From contig NZ_RQHT01000014.1 in assembly GCF_004770905.1 (NCBI RefSeq), forward strand, positions 744,001 to 808,000: 64,000 bases of DNA. The letters run 5' to 3'. Position 1 is the first letter of the stretch. Every line of letters begins with the position of its first letter. Position numbers and translations under genes: made by a program. The notes below the pieces were generated by a model. The model saw only the letters and a list, made by a program, of their open reading frames with translations. It was not told where the DNA came from and made no database searches. This stretch comes from Leptospira bandrabouensis. GTDB taxonomy: Bacteria; Spirochaetota; Leptospiria; Leptospirales; Leptospiraceae. Positions 1-8,515 of this stretch are shown here, piece by piece.

Positions 1-2
1 GT

Positions 3-1544
3 TGGAAAGAATATGTATCCATTCACAAAATAGAACTCATCATCTTGCTGATGTTAGGGTTAGAGTTCATTTATGAAAAAAATATAGTTTCGATTTTGAA
101 GTCCTATCATATTTCAGGCGATGATACCACGCTGATCTTTTTATCAGCCAACCAAGTTTTGTTTTTGTTTTCTAACTTAGCCCATTTTTATCGACTTTCT
201 AGAAATCATGATTCCAAAAAACTAAACCCTTCCATTGTATTTGTTTCTTCTTTTGCATTTATCATTTTACTGGGCGTTTGTTTTTTACATTTTCCAAAAT
301 CAACCAATGGAACTGTTCCTTCCATTGATCTAGTATTCACAACCATTAGCGCCACTTGTGTGACTGGACTTTCCACAGTCGATATCAGTTCCAGTTTCAC
401 ATTGACCGGACAATTGATCGTTTTACTTCTCATCCAGGTGGGTGGGCTCGGGCTTATGACGCTTACCAGTTTTTTTTCCATCTTCCTTGCTGGAAAAGTA
501 TCAGTAAGTGATACGATGATGATCAAAGACCTTCTATCTGAAGAAACCATGGGTCGGGCCAAAGAAATTTTAAAACAGATTACAATCCAAACTCTTGTCA
601 TTGAATCCATTGGAGCGTTCTTATTATTTTATAGTTTCCCAGAAAACTTTCCGATCGCTCTCTCTGAAAAAATTTATTACTCTATCTTCCATTCTATATC
701 TGCATTTTGTAATGCTGGTTTTAGTTTGTTGCCGAATGGACTCGCAACCGAAGGCTTCCAAAGATCAGAAGGTTTTTTATCGGTGATTATGTTTCTGATA
801 GTTCTTGGCGGGCTTGGGTTTCCTGTTTTATTCCAAATTCGCACAAGGTTTGCCAATCCTTTTGATTTTAAGTTTCGATGGTCTGTGACCTCTAAATTGG
901 TATTTTGGACGACCGGCTGTCTTCTGTTATTCGGTTGGGTTTCTTATTATTTTTTAGAACAGAATTCTAGTTTAAAAGGATTAACCACATCCGAACAGAT
1001 CTTTCATTCTTTGTTTTATTCGGTCACCACAAGAACCGCTGGGTTTAATACTTTGGACCTAAGCCAGATGGGATTTCCCATCACCTTCATATCTTTCTTT
1101 TTAATGTGGGTGGGAGCCTCTCCTGTTTCCACCGGAGGTGGAATCAAAACCACAACCTTTGCCATCTCCTTATTAAACATAACCAATGAAATTCGTGGAA
1201 AAGAAAGGATGGAAATAAACCACCGAACAATTGCTAACTCATCCATTGCAAGAGCCAGTGCCACAATTGTGCTTTCTTTATTTGTAATTTTCCTTGCCAT
1301 CTTCAGTTTGTTACTCACTGAAAATGCCAATTTTATCGATTTGTGTTATGAAGTGGTTTCTGCATTTGGGACAGTCGGTCTCACTCGTGGTCTCACTCCT
1401 CATTTGAGTGATTCTGGTAAAATCATCATTTGTACCGTAATGTTTGTGGGTAGAGTTGGAATTTTAACGCTACTTGTAGCACTCTCTAAAAAAGTAGATC
1501 GTATCTCTTATGAATATCCGAAAGAATATGTGGTTGTAGGTTGA
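3..1544 (+). CDS. KtrB/TrkH-type potassium uptake membrane subunit (5' end outside window)
   Basis: Membrane pore of a K+ (or Na+-coupled K+) uptake system. Four selectivity-filter-like pore loops are visible in order: TCVTGLS, FCNAGFS, TRTAGFN and VGLTRGL, each between hydrophobic helices, which is the KtrB/TrkH/HKT plan. The reading frame is open to the left edge (translation runs on upstream of the first internal TTG at 45 and ATG at 51), so the true start probably lies before the window. It is followed 7 bp later by the matching RCK subunit, so the two form a KtrAB-like operon. Family assignment is firm; K+ versus Na+ coupling cannot be read from the sequence. Confidence 0.9.
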   Translation, partial: WKEYVSIHKIELIILLMLGLEFIYEKNIVSILKSYHISGDDTTLIFLSANQVLFLFSNLAHFYRLSRNHDSKKLNPSIVFVSSFAFIILLGVCFLHFPKSTNGTVPSIDLVFTTISATCVTGLSTVDISSSFTLTGQLIVLLLIQVGGLGLMTLTSFFSIFLAGKVSVSDTMMIKDLLSEETMGRAKEILKQITIQTLVIESIGAFLLFYSFPENFPIALSEKIYYSIFHSISAFCNAGFSLLPNGLATEGFQRSEGFLSVIMFLIVLGGLGFPVLFQIRTRFANPFDFKFRWSVTSKLVFWTTGCLLLFGWVSYYFLEQNSSLKGLTTSEQIFHSLFYSVTTRTAGFNTLDLSQMGFPITFISFFLMWVGASPVSTGGGIKTTTFAISLLNITNEIRGKERMEINHRTIANSSIARASATIVLSLFVIFLAIFSLLLTENANFIDLCYEVVSAFGTVGLTRGLTPHLSDSGKIIICTVMFVGRVGILTLLVALSKKVDRISYEYPKEYVVVG

Positions 1545-1551
1545 ACTTCGT

Positions 1552-2247
1552 ATGCAAAGAAAAAAAATAGCAGTCATCGGAATTGGAAGTTTTGGAAAGT
1601 TGTTTGTTCGTTATCTTTTTGATGATGGACATGAAGTAATCGCGATCGACAAAGACCCAATCATCATCGATTCCATAAAAGATTATGTTACCATTGCCGT
1701 AACCTTAGATGCCACCGACGAACATGCATTACGATCCCAAGGAATATCTGAAGTGGATTATGCAGTCATTGCCCTTGCCGATGATTTTGAAACCTCTATC
1801 ATTTGTGCCGAAAGTTTAAAAAAATGTGGTGTTAAAAATATTTACGCTCGTTACCAAACGGAATTGCAAATGAAGGTTTTGGCACTTCTTGGAATCAAAG
1901 ATTTGTTTAATCCTGAAGAAAAAGCAGCAAGGAGTATGGCCGAAACCTTATCCTTTTCTGGAATGCGTTCTAGTTTTTTACTCTCCGATGAATACAGTGT
2001 GGTAGAAGTCACGGTTCCCAAACGTTATATCAACCAAACCATCGCCGATGCAGATCTTCGTCATAAATACAATATCAATGTCATCACCATCAAACGCCCC
2101 ACGATCAACAAAGATACCAAACGTGCTTCCGATTCAAAATCTGAAAAGATCTTAGGAATCCCACATGGAAATACAGTTCTCAAAGAAGAGGATGTAATTG
2201 TTCTCTTTGGATCGCAAACTGACCTGGCTCGTTTTCTGGAAACATAA
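1552..2247 (+). CDS. ktrA: KtrA/TrkA-type RCK regulatory subunit of potassium uptake
   Basis: Cytoplasmic gating protein that binds NAD(H) or ATP/ADP and opens the membrane subunit encoded just upstream. A Rossmann GxGxxG (GIGSFG) lies at residues 9-14 with the acidic end of strand 2 (AIDKD), followed by a C-terminal RCK_C/TrkA_C part (about residues 145-230). Length 231 aa fits single-RCK KtrA (about 220 aa), not the double TrkA (about 450 aa). It starts at ATG 1552, 7 bp after the KtrB-like gene, so it is co-transcribed. The gene symbol rests on size and gene pairing. Confidence 0.88.
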   Translation: MQRKKIAVIGIGSFGKLFVRYLFDDGHEVIAIDKDPIIIDSIKDYVTIAVTLDATDEHALRSQGISEVDYAVIALADDFETSIICAESLKKCGVKNIYARYQTELQMKVLALLGIKDLFNPEEKAARSMAETLSFSGMRSSFLLSDEYSVVEVTVPKRYINQTIADADLRHKYNINVITIKRPTINKDTKRASDSKSEKILGIPHGNTVLKEEDVIVLFGSQTDLARFLET

Positions 2248-2250
2248 AAT

Positions 2251-3027
2251 ATGGGTCCAGAAAGAATCATTTGTCTTACCGAAGAACCCACAGAGATGTT
2301 GTATCTTTTGGGGGAAGAAAAACGGATTGTAGGAATTTCGGTTTATACAGAACGACCAGCTCGTGCTAAAGAAGAAAAAACAAAAGTCTCTGCCTTTATT
2401 AGTGGGAACTTAAAAAAAATAACGGCTCTCGAACCCGATCTTGTCATTGGATTTTCTGACATCCAATCCCAACTTGCCAAAGACCTCATTGAACGAGGAT
2501 TAAATGTTCTTATCTTTAACCAAAGGTCTATCACAGAAATCTTAGCCAATATGCAAATCTTAGGAAACCTTGTGGGCCAGGCCGAAAAAGCCAAAACACT
2601 TATTTTAGAATGGCAAAACGCAATAGAGTCTTGGAAACAAGAGAACGAATCCAAATCCAAAAAACCAAAAGTCTTTTTTCAAGAATGGGATGAACCCATC
2701 ATCACAGGAATCCAATGGGTGAGCGAAGCCATAGAACTTGCCGGTGGCGAAGATTGTTTTTCGCACTTAAAAGATCGTAAACTTGCCAAAGACCGAATCA
2801 TCACAGCCGAGGATGTGAAGGATGCCAATCCCGATGTCTATGTTGGTTCTTGGTGTGGAAAGGCGATGGACTGGGAATGGGTGCGGAACAAACCCGAATG
2901 GGTATCGACAAACTTTATCAAATCCAACAAAATCTTTGAACTAGACCCAAGCATTATATTACAACCAGGGCCTGCTTTGTTTTTAGAAGGAATTCCTAAA
3001 CTGAAAGAGATCTTCTCCTCCCTTTAA
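2251..3027 (+). CDS. BtuF-like cobalamin/metal-chelate binding protein
   Basis: A 258-aa protein with the periplasmic-binding-protein fold of the BtuF/FecB family (PF01497 type). The N-terminus reads RIICLTEEPTEMLYLLG, followed by a repeated pattern of EPDLVIGF and GLNVLIFN and a long bridging helix (about 105-135). No signal peptide is visible although most relatives are exported; in this subfamily cytoplasmic copies annotated as cobalamin-binding proteins are common. It starts 3 bp after ktrA, so it is probably in the same transcript. No ABC permease or ATPase is nearby, and the ligand is inferred only. Confidence 0.7.
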   Translation: MGPERIICLTEEPTEMLYLLGEEKRIVGISVYTERPARAKEEKTKVSAFISGNLKKITALEPDLVIGFSDIQSQLAKDLIERGLNVLIFNQRSITEILANMQILGNLVGQAEKAKTLILEWQNAIESWKQENESKSKKPKVFFQEWDEPIITGIQWVSEAIELAGGEDCFSHLKDRKLAKDRIITAEDVKDANPDVYVGSWCGKAMDWEWVRNKPEWVSTNFIKSNKIFELDPSIILQPGPALFLEGIPKLKEIFSSL

Positions 3028-3036
3028 TTCCCTACT

Positions 3037-3065
3037 TTGTCATTCTGCTGTCATATAAATGTAAC
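3037..3065 (+). promoter_or_regulatory. Putative Pho box (three 7-mers at 11-bp period) upstream of the exbB operon
   Basis: Three direct heptamers sit at exact 11-bp spacing: TTGTCAT (3037-3043), CTGTCAT (3048-3054) and ATGTAAC (3059-3065), separated by 4-bp AT-rich gaps. This matches the PhoB-box layout known from proteobacteria (CTGTCAT, 4 bp, CTGTCAT). A possible -10, TATTCT, follows at 3071. The site is 48 bp before the chosen exbB start. A second site of the same design precedes the phosphate-porin-like gene at 38168. Confidence 0.6.
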
Positions 3066-3112
3066 AGAGATATTCTAGATTTGAAACATATCAATTAGAT
3101 ATGGAGACATTC

Positions 3113-3952
3113 ATGAACTTTTCATGTAACCTGACAAAGAAAAAAATCGCTTTGTCTTTTGTGACCTTACTTATCACAATCTTTACTCTTGCAGAAAAAA
3201 TCGAAGCACAGGCAGCACCTGCGGCACCAACGACTGAATCCACACAAACCACAGAAGCACCAGCAGAAACTCCGGCTCCTGTAGCAGAAGCTCCTGCGGA
3301 AGCACCACAACAAGAATCTGAAATCGGACTCGTTAAATTGTTTGTGACAGGTGGATGGTCAATGTGGCCACTACTCCTTTCTTCTATCGTAGGATTTGGT
3401 GTGATCTTAGAAAGAATGTACTTTTTCTTCACAGCAAAACTAATCAGAAAAGGATACAACCAAGATTTACAAGATGCCATTGATGCTTCTGGAATGAATG
3501 GAATTGAAGAATTCTTAAAAGCAAACGAAGGCCAAAAAATCACTGACGTCTTAAAAAATGGTATGGAAGTTTCTCAAAACGATCCAGAGATTTTTGCAGC
3601 TGGTATCGAAAGAGAAGCTGGTGAAGTGATGACTCTTCTCGAAAAAGGTCTTACTGTTCTTTCTGCAGTCTCTACGATTGCTCCACTTGTTGGATTTCTT
3701 GGAACTGTATCAGGTATGATCAACGCATTCGATGCGATTGCAAACGCTGACCAAGTGAACGCGAAAGTGGTTGCTGGTGGTATCAAAGAAGCTCTTATTA
3801 CTACTGCTGCTGGTCTTATCGTTGCGATTCCTGCAATGACATTCTACCAATACTTACAAGGCCGAGTTGCATTCTTTACTTCTGAAGTAGAAGAAGCTGC
3901 AAACAAAATCTATAAAGAATACTTAAAACTCAAAGCCGGAAAAAGAGCGTAA
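3113..3952 (+). CDS. exbB: ExbB/TolQ/MotA-family proton channel protein
   Basis: Stator channel of a TonB energising complex in the inner membrane, using proton flow to drive TonB. I chose ATG 3113 because GGAGA ends 5 bp before it; an in-frame ATG at 3101 overlaps that RBS. An N-terminal hydrophobic segment is followed by an Ala/Pro/Glu-rich linker (about residues 30-70). Then come the usual three membrane helices, including [21 protein letters not shown] and the conserved [20 protein letters not shown] and [16 protein letters not shown] helices. The Pro/Ala-rich periplasmic insert is longer than in E. coli ExbB. First gene of exbB-exbD-exbD-tonB; a Pho box lies upstream. Confidence 0.9.
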   Translation: MNFSCNLTKKKIALSFVTLLITIFTLAEKIEAQAAPAAPTTESTQTTEAPAETPAPVAEAPAEAPQQESEIGLVKLFVTGGWSMWPLLLSSIVGFGVILERMYFFFTAKLIRKGYNQDLQDAIDASGMNGIEEFLKANEGQKITDVLKNGMEVSQNDPEIFAAGIEREAGEVMTLLEKGLTVLSAVSTIAPLVGFLGTVSGMINAFDAIANADQVNAKVVAGGIKEALITTAAGLIVAIPAMTFYQYLQGRVAFFTSEVEEAANKIYKEYLKLKAGKRA

Positions 3953-3972
3953 AGAGCGGAAACTAACTAACC

Positions 3973-4392
3973 ATGATTAAGTTAAAGAAAAAACAAGAAC
4001 TAGAGGAGATATCGGCAGCATCCATGTCGGATATTGCCTTTCTACTCTTGGTATTTTTTATGGTAACTGCTGTATTCTTTGTAAAGGAAGGACTTAACAT
4101 TTCTCTTCCTCGCAAACAATCCGAACCTCAGCCTTTTTTACGTAAGAACGTATATGAAATTTTGGTAACACAAGACAGATACAAAATGCGTAACCCAGCA
4201 TTCGGAACCAAAGAATATTCTAGTTTAAAAGAATTTCGTGATGACCTAAACCAAATGGAAATCCCGGATCTTAAAAACAAACTAGCACTCATTGTTACAA
4301 CCGGTGATACCAAATATGCAAAGATGTTGGATGCCTTATCCGCAGTTCAACTTCGTGGATTTGAAAAAATCTCAGTGAGAAAGAAGAAATAA
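3973..4392 (+). CDS. exbD: ExbD/TolR biopolymer transport protein (first copy)
   Basis: A single-pass inner-membrane protein with a periplasmic C-terminal domain, partner of ExbB. The proton-carrying Asp is in [19 protein letters not shown] near residue 18, exactly as in the ExbD/TolR family. Length is 139 aa, typical. It follows exbB by 20 bp and precedes a second ExbD by 1 bp. Two different ExbD proteins per operon are common in Bacteroidetes and spirochaetes and probably build a heteromeric channel plug. Confidence 0.9.
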   Translation: MIKLKKKQELEEISAASMSDIAFLLLVFFMVTAVFFVKEGLNISLPRKQSEPQPFLRKNVYEILVTQDRYKMRNPAFGTKEYSSLKEFRDDLNQMEIPDLKNKLALIVTTGDTKYAKMLDALSAVQLRGFEKISVRKKK

Positions 4393-4393
4393 T

Positions 4394-4816
4394 ATGTTAC
4401 GAAGAAAGAGAGTCGCACCTTCAGTTCCCGTAAGTTCGATGGCAGACATTGCCTTCCTACTTCTCGTGTTCTTTATGGTAACCTCCGTATTAGATTCGGA
4501 TCCAGACCTTCCCATCAATCTACCAGATGTTCCTGGTGGAGAACAGTTAAACAAAAAGATTGCCAATCTTTATCTAACTGCTGATGAAAAGAGAACTGTC
4601 TATTTCAACTCAGTGAAGATGGAACTTAACGAAGCAATGAGTGAAATCAGAGCTAAAATTTCCACTACACCTGACTTAAAAGTTTTGATCCACGCAGATC
4701 AAGATTTAACTTATGAAGAGTTGGACAATGTATTCGAAACTCTCCGAGAGATTGGAGCCTTAAAGGTTTCTCTCGTTACCAAGACCACTCAAGGTGGCGG
4801 GTTAAAAGGAAAGTAA
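4394..4816 (+). CDS. exbD: ExbD/TolR biopolymer transport protein (second copy)
   Basis: Second ExbD-type subunit (140 aa). The transmembrane helix [20 protein letters not shown] again carries the essential Asp (about residue 18), followed by a periplasmic domain that begins [12 protein letters not shown] and ends with the usual [19 protein letters not shown] pattern. It differs clearly from the upstream copy outside the helix, so it is an old duplication rather than a recent tandem. ATG 4394 is 1 bp after the previous stop and the gene is translationally coupled to tonB downstream. Confidence 0.9.
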   Translation: MLRRKRVAPSVPVSSMADIAFLLLVFFMVTSVLDSDPDLPINLPDVPGGEQLNKKIANLYLTADEKRTVYFNSVKMELNEAMSEIRAKISTTPDLKVLIHADQDLTYEELDNVFETLREIGALKVSLVTKTTQGGGLKGK

Positions 4817-4817
4817 C

Positions 4818-5414
4818 GTGAACGGAACAGTTGTTACACAGAAAAGATCCAAACGCGAAAGAATCCATAGGTTCATTGATAGATACCGAATCGAAACTGG
4901 TCTCGCCATTTCTGCCTTTGTCCAAGCCATCATCATTCTCTTTTGGTTCACTCCTCATTTGGAAACCGATAGTTTGGATGACCTTGTAGAAGAAGTTGCT
5001 TTCATCGACAATGTCCAAATCCAAGAACCATCTACCGATTCCAAACCAACAGATGGTGATTTTGATTTAACCGACAAAGAAAAAGAAGAGAAAAAGGAAG
5101 ACCCACGCATTGCTGGAGCTTCTGATCCCATCGTTTCGGGAGCTACTTCTCCAGTGGATTTATCACCTAACGTTCGCCCTGAATATACATCTGAGGCAAA
5201 AGCACTTGGTGTGACAGGAACTATGACTTTGGAAGTGATCATCGGAAATACTGGCGAAGTGTTACGAGTTCGTTCCGTAGGAAAACAGTTAGGTGGCGGT
5301 CTTGAAGAAGAAGCCGTCAAAGTTTACCGAAGAAAAAGATTTTCTCCATCGATCCTTGAAGGAAAAGCCATCACCGTGAAGGTGCTTGTTCCGATTCGAT
5401 TTACATTAAATTAA
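4818..5414 (+). CDS. tonB: TonB energy transducer
   Basis: Couples the ExbBD motor to outer-membrane TonB-dependent receptors. It starts at GTG 4818, 1 bp after exbD. A cytoplasmic basic N-terminus is followed by one membrane helix (about residues 30-48). The linker is charged (Asp/Glu/Lys), not the usual Pro-Lys repeat, and so short that the whole protein is 198 aa. The C-terminal TonB domain is clear: RPEYTSEAKALGVTGTMTLE, then TGEVLRVRSVG, then EEEAVKVYRRKRFSPS and a terminal IRFTLN. No TonB-dependent receptor is encoded nearby. Confidence 0.9.
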   Translation: MNGTVVTQKRSKRERIHRFIDRYRIETGLAISAFVQAIIILFWFTPHLETDSLDDLVEEVAFIDNVQIQEPSTDSKPTDGDFDLTDKEKEEKKEDPRIAGASDPIVSGATSPVDLSPNVRPEYTSEAKALGVTGTMTLEVIIGNTGEVLRVRSVGKQLGGGLEEEAVKVYRRKRFSPSILEGKAITVKVLVPIRFTLN

Positions 5415-5421
5415 AACTATC

Positions 5422-5507
5422 ATTGGGGCGAATCCACCACCAAACGGTGGTGGACCGGGCTCTCCGCTGCAATCTGCAAGCAGGATTTCCGCTACGATCC
5501 CTTTCGC
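5422..5507. repeat. Family A structured repeat, copy 1
   Basis: A ~86-bp element that starts 8 bp after tonB, between convergent tonB and doc. It reads ATTGGGGCGAA, then a perfect hairpin (TCCACCACC, loop AAAC, GGTGGTGGA), then CCGGGCTCTCCGCTGCAATC, 8 variable bases, and GGATTTCCGCTACGATCC. The reverse complement of 37796-37888 has the same conserved blocks around a different hairpin. It may also act as a terminator for tonB. Its mobility and function are unknown. Confidence 0.65.
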
Positions 5508-5582
5508 AAAAGAAATGATCCTAATAATTTCCTCATTATCTTTTGATCTATCAACATCGTATAACAAAAGAATTCGTGTATC

Positions 5583-5978
5583 CTATTGATTTGATTTAGA
5601 TGAATGTTTCAACCACTTAGCCAACTCAACTTCTTTGATAGAGCCATCTGCTACTTTTAACATAACATTCACAACATCTTCCTCTGATGTATCTATAATG
5701 AATCCGTTAGAAGCTAAAAATACATACATCAAAAGAAACGACGTTCTCTTGTTTCCATCCATAAAGGGATGATTTTTAGCGACACCGATTCCAAGGGAAG
5801 CCGTAAGTGCAAAAATAGTAGACTCAGGTTTGTAATGCCATTGATTCTTTGGTCGGTCCAGAGCTGATTCAAGTAAACCGATATCTCGAATTCCCAAAGA
5901 ACCTCCGTGTTGTTTGATTTGATCTAAATGAATCGCCTCAGCAATTTTTCTATTTAACCACTTAGGTTCCCGTTTCAT
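5583..5978 (-). CDS. doc: Doc-type Fic toxin of a toxin-antitoxin pair
   Basis: Death-on-curing family Fic-fold protein. Doc toxins phosphorylate the translation factor EF-Tu. The active-site loop is HPFMDGNKRT at residues 70-79, with the Doc hallmark K rather than G (NKR, not NGR). The N-terminal GLLESALDRPKNQW segment is also typical. At 131 aa it is full length (phage P1 Doc is 126 aa). The start overlaps the upstream antitoxin stop by 4 bp (ATGA), so the two are co-translated. It looks intact. Confidence 0.88.
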   Translation of the reverse strand: MKREPKWLNRKIAEAIHLDQIKQHGGSLGIRDIGLLESALDRPKNQWHYKPESTIFALTASLGIGVAKNHPFMDGNKRTSFLLMYVFLASNGFIIDTSEEDVVNVMLKVADGSIKEVELAKWLKHSSKSNQ

Positions 5979-6214
5979 TTCGCTAATTCTTTAAGCGCAT
6001 TTCTATATTTCTTAGAAGCATCCTGATAAAATTCCATAGCTGATTCAAAGTCTGGATCATAGGGAGACAAAAGAATACCGTTTTCAGTTTCGACAAGAAA
6101 GACAGTGTCTCCTTCATGAAAATTATATTTCTCAAGAAGTGCTTTTGGGATCGTTGCCCCTGATGAATTTCCAATCGCTCGAATCGTAGTTTTTTTGACC
6201 GCAGAACTTTCCAT
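5975..6214 (-). CDS. AbrB/MazE-type antitoxin paired with Doc
   Basis: A 79-aa antitoxin. The N-terminal swapped-hairpin (SpoVT/AbrB) DNA-binding domain is visible: TTIRAIGNSSGATIPKALLE, followed by HEGDTVFLVETENGILL. The acidic C-terminal tail (DPDFESAMEFYQDASKKYR) is the likely toxin-binding segment. It overlaps the doc gene by 4 bp. These antitoxins usually bind their own promoter together with the toxin, but no clear palindrome is seen in the 6215-6300 leader. Confidence 0.85.
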   Translation of the reverse strand: MESSAVKKTTIRAIGNSSGATIPKALLEKYNFHEGDTVFLVETENGILLSPYDPDFESAMEFYQDASKKYRNALKELAK

Positions 6215-6412
6215 GGTTATAACATAAGTAATAACTTTGGAAATTCAATCGAATTTTCTAGGTTTTGAAATTTTGGGTATAGCTTTTCTTGAAAATTTAA
6301 CGCAACCGAGGGGGGCTAATAATACTTGATTTCATTTTTCTACTGTCAAATTCACCTGGCAAACATTCCTCTCCACATTCTCGTTACCTTTATCTCTCAA
6401 AGAAAACTTGAC

Positions 6413-6444
6413 TTATGCATAAAAAAGGACTACTTTATGCATAT
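6413..6444 (+). promoter_or_regulatory. Paired TTATGCATAA palindromes, candidate VapBC operator
   Basis: A perfect 10-bp palindrome TTATGCATAA lies at 6413-6422 and a near-copy TTATGCATAT at 6435-6444. They are 22 bp apart (two helical turns) and the second covers the vapB start codon. A -35-like TTGACT (6408-6413) and a weak -10-like TACTTT (6431-6436) with 17-bp spacing bracket them. This layout suits autoregulation by a dimer of VapB dimers. It is inferred from position and symmetry only. Confidence 0.45.
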
Positions 6445-6637
6445 CATGAGAACAACTATCGATATCCCAGAAGAATTAGTTCGTGAAGCAATGAAACTGA
6501 CCCATTTAAAAACAAAAACGGATGTAATCAAAGAAGGCCTGCAAACATTAATTAGAAAAGAAAAACTAAAAAACTTGAAAAATTACAAAGGGGCCATTGA
6601 TCTTACTATCGATCTCAATACTATACGGAAAAGATGA
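6437..6637 (+). CDS. vapB: VapB antitoxin (ribbon-helix-helix)
   Basis: A 66-aa antitoxin with an N-terminal ribbon-helix-helix DNA-binding motif: MRTTIDIPEELVREAMKLT, then KTKTDVIKEGLQTLIRKEK. The tail GAIDLTIDLNTIRKR is the VapB-type toxin-neutralising strand. I chose ATG 6437 because AAGGAC (6425-6430) sits 6 bp ahead; ATG 6446 is an alternative. The stop overlaps the VapC start (ATGA at 6634). Likely autoregulated through the two palindromes at 6413-6444. Confidence 0.85.
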   Translation: MHIMRTTIDIPEELVREAMKLTHLKTKTDVIKEGLQTLIRKEKLKNLKNYKGAIDLTIDLNTIRKR

Positions 6638-7020
6638 GCCAAGTTGTTTTAGACTCATCCATTTGGATTGAATATTTTAGAAATTCTAATACAACGATTT
6701 CGTTTCAAGTTGATTCACTCATCGATAGTGGAAATATTTATACTAATGAATTAATATTGGCGGAGTTAGTTCCTTTTCTTAAGCTAAAGAAACAAAACCA
6801 GTTAATCCAAATTTTAGAATCGATTGAATGTTTAAAATTGAATATTGACTGGAAACAACTGATCGATTACCAAACTTTAATCATTCGAAATGGTATCAAT
6901 CGCGTGGGAATACCAGATTTAATCATAGCTCAAAATATAATTCAATACCAAGCCACTTTATTCACTCTAGACAAACACTTTAAACTTATTAGTAAATTCA
7001 TTAAACTGAGTCTCTTTTAA
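6634..7020 (+). CDS. vapC: VapC PIN-domain ribonuclease toxin
   Basis: PIN-fold endoribonuclease that cleaves tRNA or rRNA when free of VapB. The acidic metal-binding residues are present: D7 (VVLDSSIWIEYF), E44 (ELILAELVPF), D95 (GIPDLIIAQN) and D113 (LFTLDKHF). At 128 aa it is a normal length. It overlaps vapB by 4 bp and appears intact. It is the second complete toxin-antitoxin module within 1.5 kb, next to Doc/AbrB on the opposite strand. Confidence 0.9.
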   Translation: MSQVVLDSSIWIEYFRNSNTTISFQVDSLIDSGNIYTNELILAELVPFLKLKKQNQLIQILESIECLKLNIDWKQLIDYQTLIIRNGINRVGIPDLIIAQNIIQYQATLFTLDKHFKLISKFIKLSLF

Positions 7021-7105
7021 GCGAATGCTATCAATAGTAATAGAAATTAAACTTTGAATTTTCTCATCGTGGTTAGGTGACACAATGCAATAGAGAAGTT
7101 CATAC

Positions 7106-7942
7106 TTATTCCGGTAACTCCAATACCTTATCTTCTTCTTCCATTGGTTGTTTGGGAATTTCCATTTTTTCGATTCGGATTTCATGAACAAAATCAGGAT
7201 CTTCAAACTTATCTAAAATACTAATACGTCTCGGATATTGTTTGTCGTTCCAAACTTCATAGTATCCGTATTTGATCACACCTTTGTAAAAACTAAAAAG
7301 TTCTCTGTAGGTAAACTCCATCCATTCCAAAGCACCACTTGTTTTTTCAAAGTAACCAACATATTGGTCTGTGTCGGGAGTGGCATTCACCTGAACAGAA
7401 GTGAAATAAACCACTTCATAGTCTTGGCCTAATTTTTGATTGGAACCTGCATATTGAATGATAGGATATTCTGTCAGTCGCCAAGGCAATGTTAGATACA
7501 AACGAAGGGATTCTAAATAAACTCGAACTTCATCGTCACCAGTAAAAACTTTTCCTGTATCAGCAGCAATTTGGTAAGTGTCTTTTTTGACAAGGCCAAG
7601 GATCAGGCCTTTTTTTTCACCACCAAGGAATTCCACTTCCATTGCATCTTTTTCAAAATCCAAATACACACGAAGCCTTTGTTCCGATTCTTTGATCGGA
7701 GTAAAAAATCGAACAAACTTAGAATGCCAAACGTCTTTTAAAAAAAATTGGATATGTTTGTACCCTTTCCAATCGCCGGGCGTGAGTTCTTTCACAGGGG
7801 GATTTGTAATGATCGACAATCCCTTCTTTTTTAAGTCAGGATTGAAACCTTCTTTTTGTAAGGTGGGAGGGCGTAGATCAGCCAAAGAACAAGAAATAAA
7901 AAATAAAGAAATGGAAATGAGTAAAACATGGAAACGAAACAT
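7106..7942 (-). CDS. Lipoprotein of unknown function
   Basis: I chose the internal ATG (7942) because it gives a proper lipoprotein signal: MFRFHVLLISISLFFISCS, with Cys 18 in a spirochaete-type lipobox (FISC). The longer frame to 7978 adds a charged 12-residue extension. The mature part (about 260 aa) has no motif I recognise; it is rich in aromatic and charged residues and reads like a beta-rich envelope protein. The C-terminus is acidic (QPMEEEDKVLELPE). Probably outer- or inner-membrane anchored. Confidence 0.7.
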   Translation of the reverse strand: MFRFHVLLISISLFFISCSLADLRPPTLQKEGFNPDLKKKGLSIITNPPVKELTPGDWKGYKHIQFFLKDVWHSKFVRFFTPIKESEQRLRVYLDFEKDAMEVEFLGGEKKGLILGLVKKDTYQIAADTGKVFTGDDEVRVYLESLRLYLTLPWRLTEYPIIQYAGSNQKLGQDYEVVYFTSVQVNATPDTDQYVGYFEKTSGALEWMEFTYRELFSFYKGVIKYGYYEVWNDKQYPRRISILDKFEDPDFVHEIRIEKMEIPKQPMEEEDKVLELPE

Positions 7943-8073
7943 TGATTCCAGAGTGAAGCAAAAACGATCCTCTGTCAATAGGGAAAGTGAATCAGAACAA
8001 ACTAAGGTTTATAAGAATCAGAAGATTGAAGTTTCGAAAGTGGGAGAATGAGATGAGTTAATACTAAAGAAGA

Positions 8074-8112
8074 AGAGAGATAAGGCCGGAATCCCGACCC
8101 TCTCTTTTTAAA
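8074..8112 (-). terminator. Hairpin terminator after the phasin-like gene
   Basis: Reading the minus strand after the stop at 8119: AGAGAG (complement of 8100-8105), a GC-rich loop with a small internal stem, and CTCTCT (complement of 8074-8079), followed by a pyrimidine-rich run. The plus strand also ends in a T-run (TCTCTTTTTA), so it could work in both directions. Confidence 0.5.
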
Positions 8113-8118
8113 TGATAC

Positions 8119-8490
8119 TTATGCTTTTGCAGCACCTGTTTTTTTGATCGATTCAGCAACTTCGTTGATTTTTGCTTTTACGGATTCGATTTTTCCTTCA
8201 GGCATTTTTGCTTTGATTTCTTCAGCAATTTTGTTGTAGTTTTCTACGATTTTAGAACGAGTTTCGTCGTAGTTTTTTCCAGCAACACTAGAGAATTCTT
8301 TAATGTCTGTTAGGATTTTGTCAACGGATTGGCGAATCTTTACAGAATCTTCTGTATTGTCCAAAGCACCTTTGGATACTAATTCATTATAAGTTGTTTC
8401 CAACTGAGTTTTTGCTTTTTCAAGACCTTCTTTTCCCGATTGGAAAAGTCCGATTCCTGCGTTAAGAATGTCCATGATTTGTTTTTCCAT
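8119..8490 (-). CDS. Phasin-like protein (PHA granule-associated family)
   Basis: A 123-aa, almost entirely helical protein with heptad-like spacing ([20 protein letters not shown], then [19 protein letters not shown]) and a Lys/Ala-rich end (KKTGAAKA). This pattern matches the small phasin-related family (PhaF/PhaI-like N-terminal helix) that coats polyhydroxyalkanoate granules. No PHA synthase lies in the window. Two TGC-N3-GCA palindromes lie just upstream (8516-8551) and a hairpin terminator lies downstream. Another possible role is a generic membrane- or granule-binding helical protein. Confidence 0.6.
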   Translation of the reverse strand: MEKQIMDILNAGIGLFQSGKEGLEKAKTQLETTYNELVSKGALDNTEDSVKIRQSVDKILTDIKEFSSVAGKNYDETRSKIVENYNKIAEEIKAKMPEGKIESVKAKINEVAESIKKTGAAKA

Positions 8491-8515
8491 AATTTAGCTC
8501 CTGGTTTTCACCTAT

